Shown: piece after piece, positions 42,541 through 53,800 of the stretch
How the letters are laid out: each line of letters starts with the position of its first letter
How positions within the stretch are numbered: position 1 is the stretch's first letter
DNA from: Mycoplasmopsis alligatoris A21JP2
Lineage (GTDB): Bacteria; Bacillota_I; Bacilli_A; Mycoplasmatales; Metamycoplasmataceae
Direction of reading: 5' to 3'
Assembly: GCF_000178375.1 (NCBI RefSeq)
Contig: NZ_ADNC01000002.1
Location: 41,065 to 105,064, forward strand
DNA length: 64,000 nt
The notes under the pieces: model-generated
The model's database searches: none
The model's input: only the letters and a program-made list of their open reading frames with translations
Told to the model about the DNA's origin: nothing
Translations under genes and position numbers: made by a program

Positions 42541-43350
42541 CTAATACTGCTGTAATCTTTGTTGTAAGGTCATTTTTTTGTCACTAAATGATGCAGGAGT
42601 ATTAAACATTACTTTAAATTTTTCATATTGTTCTTTAGTTATTTTAACCATACCTTTAAATAAATTTAATTCTTTTTCTAGATCCGCTGGTGCTAAAATT
42701 ATTGATAAAATTTGAATTTTTTTAGAATCAAACAATGATCTGCTTGTTTCAACGAATTTTTTTAATTTTTCTTGATCAAATTTTCCTTCTGCTTTTAAAC
42801 TACCTAATCAGTCTTGCGAGTCTTTATATTCTTTTGCAGCATTTTTAAGAAATTCATCAGCTTTTTTCTTTTCAGCAGGATCTGCATCTTTTAAATATTT
42901 ATGAGCATTTTTCATTCTTTCAAATCAACCATCAAAGTCATTTTTTAAAACTTCTGCTTCATTTGATGTTTTAACAGAATTTTTTCCTTCTAACGCTTCT
43001 TTAAATCATTTATTTAAAACGATATTCATTTCATTTTTTAGTTCTTTAAATTTTTCTTCAGTATCAATTTTATTTGTTTTTATAAATGATTCTGCTTCAG
43101 CTATCTTTGCATTAACTTCAGTTTTTAATTCTTCTAGTTTTTTAGCTTCAGCTGTTTTATTTGGATCAACATCAGGAGTAGTAGGTTTTTTATCTGGCTC
43201 ACTTACAGCTGGTGGGTTTTGAGTATTATTGTTATTGTCTTTGTTTGGTTGTTCTGTGGGTTTAGCACCACATGAAATTGCAGAAAGTACCGCAACTGGT
43301 AATACTAAGCTTGATGCTAGTAATACTAATTTTGTTTTTATTTTCTTCAT
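42541..43350 (-). CDS. Lipoprotein truncated by a homopolymer frameshift
   Basis: 269 residues as read. Lipobox AISC, a Pro/Asn/Thr spacer, then helices with a WFERMKNAHKYLKDADP block shared with the paralog at 41519-42262. The frame ends at TAG 42541-42543 soon after a run of seven A (minus strand, 42579-42573). With eight A the frame would continue KKNDLTTKITAVLAKITDQS for about 57 more residues to TAA at 42371-42373, just before a terminator. So this is probably a slipped or phase-variable gene, or a sequencing error. Confidence 0.7.
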
Positions 43351-43438
43351 AATATTCTTTTAATATCGTATTTAATATAATACGTATCTATATTTTAATA
43401 TATTTTTTTCATTTTTTTTATATGAAAACTTTAAAAAA

Positions 43439-43460
43439 ATTAGCCTCATATAAGACTAAT
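43439..43460 (-). terminator. Terminator after pfkA
   Basis: Imperfect hairpin with ATTAG/CTAAT outer arms, followed by a U run in the minus transcript. Confidence 0.5.
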
Positions 43461-43468
43461 TATTTGTG

Positions 43469-44446
43469 TTAAAGCATTTTATTAAGTTTATTGAATTTAA
43501 TTACTTTTTCTCTAGCTTTTAGTTTAGAAGGATTTTTCATACTTAATGCTTCTAAAATAGGAACTCCTACAATGTCATTTTTCACTATTCCAATTGCTAA
43601 ACCAGATTTTCCTTCAAGTAAATAATCAACAGCTTTAATTCCCATTAAAGAAGATAAAATTCTTTCCTGAGCAGTTGGTCTACCACCTCTTTGTGTGTGT
43701 GCAAGAGAATTAGAACGTGTTGTTCATCCTGTTTTTTCTTGAATCATTTTTTCTAAAGATTTTAGATCATATCTTTTTTCAGAAACTAAAACAATTATGC
43801 TTCTTCTTCCTTCTTGCTTGGTTAATTCTATAGCATCGTTAGCAATTTGTTCCATTGGAATAACGTAATCACTTGTAGCAATAATTTCAGCTCCAGTAGC
43901 TAATCCACTATATAAAGCTAAATCACCACATTCATTACCCATAACTTCAACAATCATAATTCCTTTATGTGAATTTGCTGTATCTCTTATTTTGTCAATT
44001 GCTTCAACAATGGTGTTTAAAGCAGTATCGTAGCCTATTGTAAAATCACTTGATGCAATATCGTTATCGATTGTTCCAGGAAGTCCGATTGTATGAACAC
44101 CTAATTCGTGTAGTAATTGTGCTCCCATATAACTACCATCTCCACCTATTACAATTAAAGCATCAATGTCTTTATCTTTAAGGTTTTTAACAGCAATTTT
44201 TCTAACTGAAAGTTCTTTAAACTCAGGATAACGTGCTGAATAAATAGCTGTTCCACCTTGGTGTGATAATTCATTTAATTTTAGTGTGTCTGCTGAAACA
44301 ATATTGTTGTCAACAAGACCTTTATATCCTTCTAAAACAACAAAAACTTCTAAGTTGTGACTTTTAGCATTTCTTATTATTGAACATAATGCTGAATTCA
44401 TTCCAGGTGCATCTCCACCTGATGTAAGGATTGCAATTTTTCTCAT
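43469..44446 (-). CDS. pfkA: 6-phosphofructokinase
   Basis: 325 residues, normal length; ribosome site AGGAGA. ILTSGGDAPGMNSAL (ATP site), VVLEGYKGLVD, IVIGGDGSYMGA, GLPGTIDNDI with catalytic Asp, DFTIGYDTALNTI, VEVMGNECGDLAL, and after a TGA Trp codon HTQRGGRPTAQERI. It commits fructose 6-phosphate to glycolysis. It has its own terminator and stands alone. Confidence 0.96.
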
Positions 44447-44511
44447 ATTTTCTCCTAATTTTTATATGTATTTACTTGTAACAATTTTATATTTTTTTTG
44501 CTTAAATAAAA

Positions 44512-44517
44512 TAAAAT
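44512..44517 (+). promoter_or_regulatory. -10 box for a leaderless gene
   Basis: TAAAAT ends 6 bases before the ATG at 44524; no ribosome site is present. Confidence 0.4.
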
Positions 44518-44523
44518 TTTTAT

Positions 44524-45999
44524 ATGAACAATTCTTCAAAATATATGCATAAAACATATTGAAATTTTTATAAATATTTGCCTGATTTTATTACAAAACA
44601 CCTTAAAAAAGTTAATTTTATAACATACGGTTATCACAATATAACTTTTAGTGGCTATTACAAAAAAAATAAGGTTTTAATTAGAATTCCTATTAAATAT
44701 AAAAATACTAATAAATATTTAGTTAATCACAAAAATGAGGAAAAAATTTATAGTTATTTTAAAAATGTTTTTTACTACAAGCAAGGCGTTTTAGTAAAAA
44801 AATGAATTGAAGGAACAACATTAGACACATTTGACTTTAACCATCGAAAAAATAATTGAATAAAGTTAAAAGTTATAAAAAAATTAAGAGAATTTCATAA
44901 AATCAAAATTGACAATATTTCAAAATTTAACTGAAATACTTATAAAAATTATGATGATGATTTCATAAGAAAAACTAAATTATTTAAAAATAATTCATTA
45001 ATTCATGGTGATTTAGCAGCTAAAAATATACTTTTAACTAGTGATAATGAAATTGAATTTTTAGACTATGAATGAGTAAGAAAAGGAAATTTTTTATTTG
45101 ACATTTCAACTATACAAAAAACTTTAAAAATAGATAAAAGCACATTGATAAAAGAATTTAAAATAAAAAGTGAAGATTTAGACATAATGAACTATATAAA
45201 AGGTGAATTCGATAAATTCGCATATCAGAATGTTTATGATGAATGACATGAACTTATCAATAAAAATTTAAGTCTAAATTCCAATGTAAAAAATCCCGGA
45301 CAATTTATAATTAAATATAAATCAAATACAAGTTCTTATAAAAAGTTTAATTTAACTAATGATTCTAAAATAACACCTAAAATTTATTATGAAGACAATA
45401 AAGTGTGTATTAGTGAATTTATAAAAAATACTTGTATAAAAAAACCTAATTTAAGAGTTTTATTTAAATGTGCAAAAAAAATAAATTTTTTATCGACTAA
45501 AAATTTTAAGAAACCTATATTTAATAAAATACCTATTGTTAAACAATTAAAAGATTTAACAAATAATTCAATAATTATTTTAGAGTTATTAAAAATTATT
45601 AAAAAAGATTATTCATTAAATAGTTTTGTTCATTATGATTTAAATGCTGAAAATATTTTATTTTTAAATTCTAAAAATGTAAAAATTATTGACTTTGAAT
45701 TTGCTTACTGAGGAAATCAAGATTTTAATCTGGCAAATATTTATTCTTCTTATTATCAAAATAATTTAAAAGTAAATAATTTATTAAAAAAATATATAGT
45801 TAATAAAAATGATTTTTTTAAATCGCTATTGTTATGTAATTTATTTTACTTATTTTGAACATTAAAAAATGCACAATACAGAAATGACTGAATAGGTTTA
45901 AATATTCAATTAATTTTTAAAGCATTAGATAATTTAGAATTAAATTTAATTAAAGTTTCAAAATTAAAAAGCCAATTGCAAGAGTTAATAAAAAGCTAG
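44524..45999 (+). CDS. Tandem two-domain choline/aminoglycoside-kinase-like protein
   Basis: 491 residues, open throughout with TGA as Trp. Two kinase-like halves are joined. The first has a P-loop-like start region (HNITFSGYYKKNKVLIRIP), then LIHGDLAAKNILL (~160) and IEFLDYEWVRKGNFLFDIS. The second repeats NPGQFIIKYKSN, then FVHYDLNAENILFL (~369) and VKIIDFEFAYWGNQDFNLA. The HxDxxxxN and (I/L)D(F/Y)E motifs are those of LicA, choline kinase and APH enzymes; in both halves the catalytic Asp and Asn remain. Choline phosphorylation for lipid or surface decoration is a guess. It has no signal peptide. Confidence 0.65.
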
Positions 46000-46022
46000 A
46001 ACAATTAAGTTCTAACTTTTTT
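45995..46022. terminator. Bidirectional terminator at 46.0 kb
   Basis: Arms TAGAAC/GTTCTA with a 6-base loop overlap the stop codons of both converging genes; a T run follows on the plus strand. Confidence 0.65.
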
Positions 46023-47735
46023 ATTATTTAAGTTCTTAACTATTAGATCTGTCAGTAAGTTTAAGATAAAAATACTGAATGTTGCTATTCAAATATAACT
46101 CATAGCTTTTTGCGGTTGATATTTAATAGGATTTAAATAGTGATTTATATAACTACCAATTTTAAGTGTATTTGCACTAAAAATTGCATAAGTAATTGCA
46201 CTTCGAAATGACATTTCAAAAGCAAAAAGACTTAAAGTAATTAAATCTTTTTTAATTGTTGGTATAACATAATATATATAAATTTTAAATTTTGAATAAG
46301 ATTGAATTTTTAAATTTTCTATAAATTCAAAATCTAAAGTATCTGTTATTTCATATAGCCTTTTACTAAAAGAACTTGAAGAATGAATTCCTAAAACAAA
46401 AACTAATAAAGTTATAGGATCATTTGCCAAAGGATTAAAAGTATAAATAAACACAACACTTGGAAATAATCTTATAAAAGTGTTAAAGACTTTAAAAGTA
46501 AATGATGTTTTTAGTCCATGTAGTTTAAATATGCTTCAATAAAAAATTATGAAACTAAAAATTAGCATAACAATTAAACTAATGAGCGCATAATATAACG
46601 ATTGCAAAATTTGTAAGAGTGGATTATTTTGCAATGTATTATCAAATTTAAAAACGCTTCAATCTGGGCTAAATGTACTTAAAAAGAATTCATGAGTTTT
46701 ATCTAAAGATGTTCTTGATAAGTTAGTTGTTGATAAAAAGACAATAGATAATATTATTAAAACGATAAATAAAATATTTTTAATTATTTTTTTAAGGGAA
46801 ATTACTTTAACTGCTGTACCATAGTCAAATTTGGTTATTTTAATGTTTTGATCTTCAAATAAATATTTATTTATTAAAAAACTTATTATTTCTAGAAAAA
46901 TAATAAAAATAAACAAAATAATTAAGGGAATTCCTATTTGATCAAAAGTATAATCAGCACTTCCAGAAAAGTGAATTAGTGCACCTATTCCACTTAATCC
47001 TAGTGCAGATAAAATTGATCCTCATCTAATATTAGCTTCAAATGAATATATGAATAATGAGCTGAATCTAGATAAAAGTTTTAAAAATATTTCCTGAAAA
47101 AAAGCATAAATTTTACTGTTTCCATTATTTAAAGAAATAAAATAAAATTTTGGATCAATACTATTAATTGCATCTAAAAAATATTTATGTAATCATAATC
47201 ACGAAAATCACAAAAACACCATTGTCATAGCCATTTCTGGATAAAAAGACAGAGTAAATAATTTAATAAATATTAGTTCTGGAAAAGATCTCAATAATAA
47301 AATAAACAAATTATTAAAATAGGCTAAATACTTATTTAGAACATATTTGCTAGAAAGAAAAGAGGATATTATAGCTAAAATGAATCCTAAAAAAGTACCA
47401 ATTAATGTCGTTTTTAATGTTATTCATAAATATTTAAAAGATAACAGTCAGTTATTATCTGTACCTAATAAAAATGAACTTTCATTATTAAAAACAAATA
47501 AATTTTTTATATTTTTTCAAAATAAATTAATACCAAATTTGTTAGTTGTTGAATAATCCAAAAAACTAAAACTTAAAATTATTATAAAAACTAAAACAAA
47601 GATAAAAAAGTGTTTTCAAAATGGACGTAGTTTTTTAGATGTTTGTTGCTGATTTGTACTTGATTTTACTTGATAAAAAAATCAATTACTTGTAATTATT
47701 ATATTTTTTAACTTAGTAATTTTTTGATTTCACAT
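46005..47735 (-). CDS. ABC importer permease, P69/PhnE type (probable thiamine pyrophosphate)
   Basis: 576 residues, about twice a single permease, with 10-12 membrane helices and two copies of the permease core (GTFLGFILAIISSFL and FEANIRWGSILSALGLSGIGALI; then SFRSAITYAIFSANTLKIGSYI). The start is the ATG at 47735, inside the end of the ATPase gene; without it no in-frame start exists for hundreds of bases. Third gene of the P37-P29-P69-like operon. The substrate is inferred from the TPP riboswitch in the operon leader and from the known TPP binding of mycoplasma P37/Cypl. Confidence 0.75.
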
Positions 47736-48448
47736 AAGGTAGTTTCATTTGTGTTTTTATGCAGAGCAACACGACCTTCTTTTAAAACAATTATTTGATC
47801 AAATTTTTCGAGGGCTAAATTAAGATCATGAATATTAACTAAAATAGTTATGTTTTTTGTTTTATTTAATTCTCTAAGTAATTCCATAACATCACTTGAA
47901 TTTTTAAAATCTAAATTACTTGTAGGTTCATCAGCTAAAATTAAATCAACTTGTTCTAAGAGCAATTTGGCAATTTCCACTCTTTGTTGTTGTCCACCAC
48001 TAAGTGTATCAACACGATAAAAAGCTTTCTCTAAAATTTTTAAATCGTTCAATATTTCAAAAATTTTCTGATGTTTTTGTTGATCTGGTATGTTTAATAA
48101 TTTATAAAAAATATTTTTATGATTTTTAAGAGCTTTTAAAATGTTATTGTAAACATTTTGACTTGGAATTAAATTGGTTTTCTGACTTAAAAAACCAATT
48201 TTCTTTATTATTTGATTTCATTCCTTTTTGTTTAACTTATTAATATTTTTTTCAAATATTTTAACAGTTCCAAAAGTAGGTTTTAAATATCGACTAAGTA
48301 GTTTAAAAATAGTAGTTTTTCCAGCACCGCTTAGACCTACAATTGCAACCATATCTCCCTTATTTATAGTTAAATTGAAATTTTCATATAACAAAAAATT
48401 TGAATCAAGTTCAAGTTTTATATCGTTTAATTCAATTATTTTTTGCAT
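47708..48448 (-). CDS. ABC importer ATPase, P29/PhnC type
   Basis: 246 residues. Walker A GLSGAGKTTIFKLL, Q-loop GFLSQKTNLIP, signature LSGGQQQRVEIAKLL, Walker B LILADEPTSNLD and a switch His in VNIHDLNLAL. All catalytic motifs are intact. It energises the permease encoded by the overlapping next gene. It starts 13 bases after the binding-protein gene, and the whole operon is under the TPP riboswitch. Confidence 0.88.
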
Positions 48449-48460
48449 ATATTTTCTTTC

Positions 48461-49699
48461 TTATTTTAAACTACCTTCTGTAGTTTTTTGTAATTTTAAT
48501 AATTCTGAAAAATTATTAGATTTATTATCCCCAAAATAATTATAACCGGTATAAATACCTAGTGTATTTTCTTTTGGGTTTATCATAGCTAAAGCTTGAC
48601 TTAATAAATTAACTTGTTCTTTAGCCAAACCTACTCTTGCTAAAATCGCATCATATGGTGCTGGATTAGTAACACTTAAAACTCTAACTACGGAGTCTGA
48701 ATTTGTAGGTACATAATTATTTGCTCCTCATGATTTAGGGGTTCAATTAAATGCTCCTTCATCATCAAAAGCAATATTAAAAGTACGTTTATCACCTTGC
48801 TCTTGACCTATAATGGTAGCGTCTTTACCACTTAAAACAAATTTTGAATTTTCTGGGGCTTCAAGTCATTTAACAACTTCATTTTCATTTTTAAATTTAT
48901 TTGAAAAATGTTTAGCTATTAATGAAACTTGATACTTAAATTTTCCTCCACTTGTTTTTTTCTTATAAATAATTCCGTATTTAGAAAATTCTTCTCAGTT
49001 TTTTTCTTCTCATGCTTTAGTAATAGCGTTTCTTTGTGCTTCATTTCCAGCAATCAAAATGCTTCCACGATAATACAAAGTAGTTCTATCAAGATTATAA
49101 AAAACTGCATATTTTGAACCGTCAAAACCATATGTTTCTTTTGTGTCTTTTCAGTTTTTAAATTCTCCATATGGTGCAGAAAATTGTAATTCATTTTCAT
49201 GTTTAGCCATTTTTCTAAGTGGGTCATTAATTGAGCCATCATTATAAACTAATGGATCGATTGTTGATCACTTAAACATTAACGTTCCAGTTTGCCCAGC
49301 AAACTGAGGAAATGATTCATCTATTTTGTCATTTGAAAATGAATGATAAGGTAAAATAGCTAAATCAGTATTAGTTTTATCACTTTTTAAATTTTGAAGA
49401 GTAGCATTTTTATCACCATTTACTTCTAATTTAAATTTGACATTTGGATACTTTTTTAAATTTTTGTCTTTATTTTTTAATGAATTGAAGTTGTCTTCCA
49501 TTAGCTTAATATAAGACTCTTTATCTCATTTGTCTGTATTTTCTCAACCATATGTTAAAGTAATTTCATTATCTCAAGCAATATCATTTTTAATATCTAC
49601 TTTTTCCGTTTCATTAGTAGTTTTAGCACATGATACTAAAGCTCCTAAAGGAAGTAATGAGCTTAAACTTAAGGTTAAAAATTTTATATTTTTTTTCAT
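48461..49699 (-). CDS. P37/Cypl-like substrate-binding lipoprotein (probable thiamine pyrophosphate)
   Basis: 412 residues. Lipobox LVSC; a periplasmic-binding-type fold is suggested by TLTYGWENTD, NTDLAILPYHSF, YAVFYNLDRTTLYYRGSILI, a KAWEEKNWEEFSKYGIIYKK block and KKTSGGKFKYQVSL. These parallel P37 of Mycoplasma hyorhinis (Cypl), which binds thiamine pyrophosphate. TGA Trp codons occur throughout. The leader is a TPP riboswitch whose hairpin covers the AAGGAG site, independent support for the ligand. First gene of the importer operon. Confidence 0.8.
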
Positions 49700-49703
49700 T
49701 TAA

Positions 49704-49825
49704 CTCCTTGCGTAACAAGAAGGAGAGATATATAAAAAATAACTTGCAACGCGAGCATTATCTCGATCTGCTTGAAGGTATATTCTCAGCCAATTTAACG
49801 GCACCCTTGTTACATGTTAATTATA
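49704..49825 (-). promoter_or_regulatory. TPP riboswitch with sequestering hairpin and antisequestor helix
   Basis: Minus-strand TATAAT at 49825-49820. The aptamer (49813-49741) has GGGTGCC, GGCTGAGA, ACCTTC, then AGCAGATCGAGATAATGCTC and GCGTTGCAAG, the THI-box order. Downstream, CTCCTT (49725-49720) pairs with AAGGAG (49709-49704), hiding the ribosome site. The loop between them contains CTTGTTAC, perfectly complementary over 8 bases to GTAACAAG at the aptamer's 5' edge (49813-49806). Pairing of those two would open the ribosome site when TPP is absent. Confidence 0.9.
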
Positions 49826-49860
49826 ACTACTTTTTTCAAAAAAATGCCTATAAAAACAAA

Positions 49861-49883
49861 AACTTCCTATGTGTTAGGAAGTT
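49861..49883 (-). terminator. Terminator after the large broken lipoprotein gene
   Basis: Nine-bp arms AACTTCCTA/TAGGAAGTT with a 5-base loop, six bases after the minus-strand stop, followed by U-rich sequence. Confidence 0.7.
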
Positions 49884-49888
49884 CTTGT

Positions 49889-52800
49889 TTATTTAATAAA
49901 ATTGTTATTTAATCATTTCATTATTTCACTTAATGATACTAATTCAGCGTAAAGTTGCGCTAGGTGAAATGGTTGATAACCTTGTTCATTCATGTCTTCA
50001 TAATTTTTATATTTAGTTGATGAATGTCTAATTTCGCTATTACGTTCTATTAAAATGTCTTTACTGTTTAATTCCTTATAAAATGCATTTCTTGCTGTAG
50101 ATAAGGCGTTTTTGGCTTTTGTTTTTTGATCTTCAGTTGACTTAGGATCTTTGAATGTTTTTAAGGCATCAAGAGAAGCCTGTGCATATTTTGATTCCAA
50201 TTCTTTTATTTTATTAAAAATTGGAGTTGTATCTGATTCATCTTTAGGATCAGCATGAGTTATAAATGATGGATTTATATCGTTAATATTTCTATATAAA
50301 TTGTTTTTTGATCTTAGTTTTTCATAAGATTCAGTTAACAATTTATATGCATCTTTATCATCATGATCATCAGCAATTAAAATTGTTGATAGATTAGCAG
50401 ATTCTGAATATACTCAATAACGAATTAAAGCAAATAATTCTTGACCAGGAACTATTTTTGAAAGTTTTGTTATTTGAGTTTTTTTTCTGTTGTAACCATC
50501 TTTATTTGTGTTTGAGTCTTCAATATATGAAAGAATTTCTCCTATTACTGATTTTTTAAATCCGGTATTTTCAAAACCTAAATTATCAAGTTCGTTTTTT
50601 AAAGTTGTTTTTAATTCGTTAATTTCTTTACTGTTTTTGTCTTTATTTTTTCATGCGGTTAATTTTGTTAATACATTATTTAAAGAGTTTTTAAATGTAG
50701 TTAAAAATTCATTTGAATCATATATATTATTTAAAATATTTTTTGTTTCATTATTTTCTAATTTAAGTTTAAACGTATTAATATTATTATTTTCTTTTTC
50801 AATAGTATCTTTTTCAAAATTACTATTATTTACCGTTTCTAAAAGTAATTTATACTCAACAACTAGTTTTTTAATATTTAAATATGATTGATCATTTAGT
50901 GTATAACCTTCATTGTAAGCATTCAAATTCAACCTTTCAAAAAGTAAAGTTTTTTTACCTTCTTTTTCATGCCCAAAAATAATTAATAACTCATCATCTT
51001 TTTTAGAAAGTAAATCCAAATCCTTTTTTAATTCTCTAGATTTTTTGTTTTTGCTTCGTTAATATTTTTTGCAGTTCATTAGCATAAACATCTATTGAAT
51101 TACTTATTTTTAATTTTAAAGCATCGCTAAAAAATTCGAATTTTTTATCTTTTCCTTGTTCTACTTTAAACAAGTTTTGAACATCTTTAGCAACTTTTAA
51201 TTTATCATCAAAATATTTTTTAACAGTTGTTTCATTTAAATCAGAAGGTTTTGCAATAAATATTTTTTTAAGATTTTCATTTAAAAATTTAATATTTTCT
51301 TCATACTCTTTTATTGAAGAATCTTCATTTTTAATTGACTTATCATAAACTTCTAAGTCTTTATCTTTTGCTAAAATACTTTTTAAAGGATCTTCATCTA
51401 TTTTTTCTTTAAGTGTATTTCAATAATTAAAGTAATCAAAAATTGTGTTATTTTGAATTTCTAATTTTTTAAGAGCAATATGCTTATTAAAAGTCGATAC
51501 AAAATCATTTTCTCTTATTTTATTTATGTTTCTTAATTCAGATCTTGATCAATCTCAAAAAATTTCATAATTTTTTTCATCTTCTCGTTTTGATAAAACA
51601 TTTTTGCTATAAAAGTCATTAATTGATTTTAATAATACTTCATTTTTTGCTTTATATTCTTTAGTTAATTTTTCAAAATCTACTGTATACAAGGTATTTA
51701 AGTCATTTTTTGCTTTTTCAAAATAATATAAAAGTTCTTTTTTAGAATTAGCTGCACCAGCAAATTTTATACGTTTCATTAAAGCAACATTGTCTTTAAA
51801 TTCGAATAGTTTTTTAGAAAAATAAACAGATGTTAAAAAGTCTTTTGCTTTATTTTTATAAAAGTTTGCATATAGTGTATGAATTTCAGTTGCTTTAGTC
51901 TCAAGTTCATTTAACAATTTTGGATCATTTATTTGCATGTAAACAGGAAATTCGCTTGAAGAAACTGGTATTTTATATTCAAGTCTAAAAGTATGAAATT
52001 TATTAGTATCTAAAAGTAATTTATAAATTAAATTATCTTCAGCAAACTTGAATTTAATAACTTGATGACCAAAATCAACTGTTTCGTTTTTAATTACTAA
52101 ATAGTCTTTTTTTAGTTGATTTAGTGTTTTTAATTGCTCATCTTTTTTAGGATTATTTTTTGTGTCCTGTTTTGTAACTTCGCTTATTGCTAAATCAATA
52201 TCTTTTAATCTTCAATCAAACAGAGCATCCATAAATTTTTCTTTTGGATGATTTAGTTTGATTCTATTATCACCTTCTAAGTAATCTTTTAAAACTGCTA
52301 TATGTCCGATATAATGCATTACTAAACGTTCATAATAATTTAAATTAGTATGATCTTCTAGTTCATCTTTAATAGCATCTTTAGTTTTACTTAATCCTTC
52401 AATCATACTAGTTCAAAATGTTGCATTTTGCTTAAACTTTTCAGGTTGCTGCTCTTTTCAAGCATTTTGAAATTCAATTTCTATAAAATCAAACATTGTT
52501 TTAAGAGCTTTTTTAGCACTCAAGTCATTTCTTGGTAAACTAAATTTTGAACTCAATTCTTTTGCTTCGTTTAATTTTGCATTTAATTCATCAATTTCTT
52601 TTTTATGTTCACTTTTTAATTTATTTGTTAATTCTTCTAGCTCTTTATCATTCTTAACAACTCCGGGTGTACTTGTAGAAGTATTATTACTCATATTAGT
52701 AATTGCATGTGTTATTTTTCTAAATTGTTCATCTTTAATTTTGTTAATCTTTGCCAACATTTCAAAATCAAAATTTGTTTCATTTTTTGTTGAGTTATTT

Positions 52801-53012
52801 AACTCTTGTAATTGACTTTTAAGTTGATTATTTAACTCTTCAAGTCCTTTAATGTCTTTAATATTGTTTAAAGTTTTATTCATCTCATCAAGTTTAAGCT
52901 CTATTTCTTCTTTGTAACTATGCTTTACATCTACTCCAGAACAAGAAGTAGCAATAAATGTTGCAACAAAAGTACATAAAGTTAAACCGAATAATACTTT
53001 TAGTTTTTTCAT
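49889..53012 (-). pseudogene. Large lipoprotein (~1040 residues) split by a homopolymer frameshift
   Basis: Start 53012 (AAGGAGAA site), lipobox ATSC. A coiled coil (YKEEIELKLDEMNKTLNNIK, KKEIDELNAKLNEAKELSSK) is followed by mixed domains (IPVSSSEFPVYM-like, HYIGHIAVLKDYLEGDNRI). The first frame stops at TAG 51036-51038 after 658 residues. A second frame then runs to TAA at 49889 (SRELKKDLDLLSKKDDELLI and, near the end, HLAQLYAELVSLSEIM). The junction lies in A6/A5 runs (51041-51052); five A instead of six would restore one frame. The HYIGHIAVL and FHLAQLYAE segments look like a DinB-type or peptidase-like fragment, but I recognise no family. Decay, phase switching or sequencing error are all possible. 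Confidence 0.65.
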
Positions 53013-53197
53013 TTTTCTCCTTATAAAATTTGTTTATAAATTATATTTTAATTTGCAAAAATTCAAATCAAATTATCATATTTTCAGATTAGTAAATAAA
53101 ACTTATATGTTTTCATATATGTGTTAATTTAATTTTTTTTATAACTATTTTTTTTATAAATTATAATTATTAAAATTATTAATTAATAAGGAGAAAT

Positions 53198-53800
53198 ATG
53201 TCAAAAACATTAGTAATATATGGTGATTTAAATAAGGCTGAAAATTCGTATTCACATTTAGCTACAAAATCATTTATAGAAAAATATAAAAAAGCAAACC
53301 CAGGAGAAGTATTTGAAGAATTTGATTTAAATAAAACTGAATTAGCTAAAGTTTTCTTAACACAAGAAAATGTTGGATCTTACTATACACAAGTTAAAAG
53401 TGACTTTTGAATAGATAAATTAAAAGAAGTAAATAAAGTTGTTGTAGCAGTTCCTATGATTAACTTTGGACCAAGCGCAATTGTTAAAAACTTTATAGAT
53501 GCAGTTGCAGTTGCAAACAAAACTTTCTCATACAAATATTCAAAAAAAGGAGATGCAATTGGTTTACTAGATAATTTAGAAAAAGTTTTAGTTGTAGCAA
53601 GCCAAGGTGCTCCAGCAGATTGATATATTTGAGGAAGTCATGCTTTATGATTAGAAGGAACATTTAAGTTTTTTGGAGCTAAAAGTGTTGACACTTTATT
53701 AATTAGTGGTGTTAAAACTCCAACTTTTGCTAACATGACACAACCTGAAGTATTAGCAACATTTGAGAACGAAATTAACAAAAAAGTGAAAGCATTTTAA
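53198..53800 (+). CDS. azoR: FMN-dependent NADH-azoreductase (flavodoxin-like quinone reductase)
   Basis: 200 residues; ribosome site AAGGAG. The flavodoxin-like fold has [47 protein letters not shown] (FMN/phosphate region) and [31 protein letters not shown]. The usual P-loop S-x-S-x-S is replaced by [10 protein letters not shown], common in mycoplasma AcpD-like proteins. It reduces quinones or azo compounds with NADH. Directly followed by the GGCT-like gene. Confidence 0.85.

Noticed and set aside
46659..46916. Separate small membrane protein
   Set aside because: It is the middle of the 576-residue permease; flanking breaks are TGA Trp codons.
49913..53012. Several separate small genes
   Set aside because: All pieces but one junction are joined by TGA Trp codons in the same frame, and the remaining break is a single homopolymer shift.
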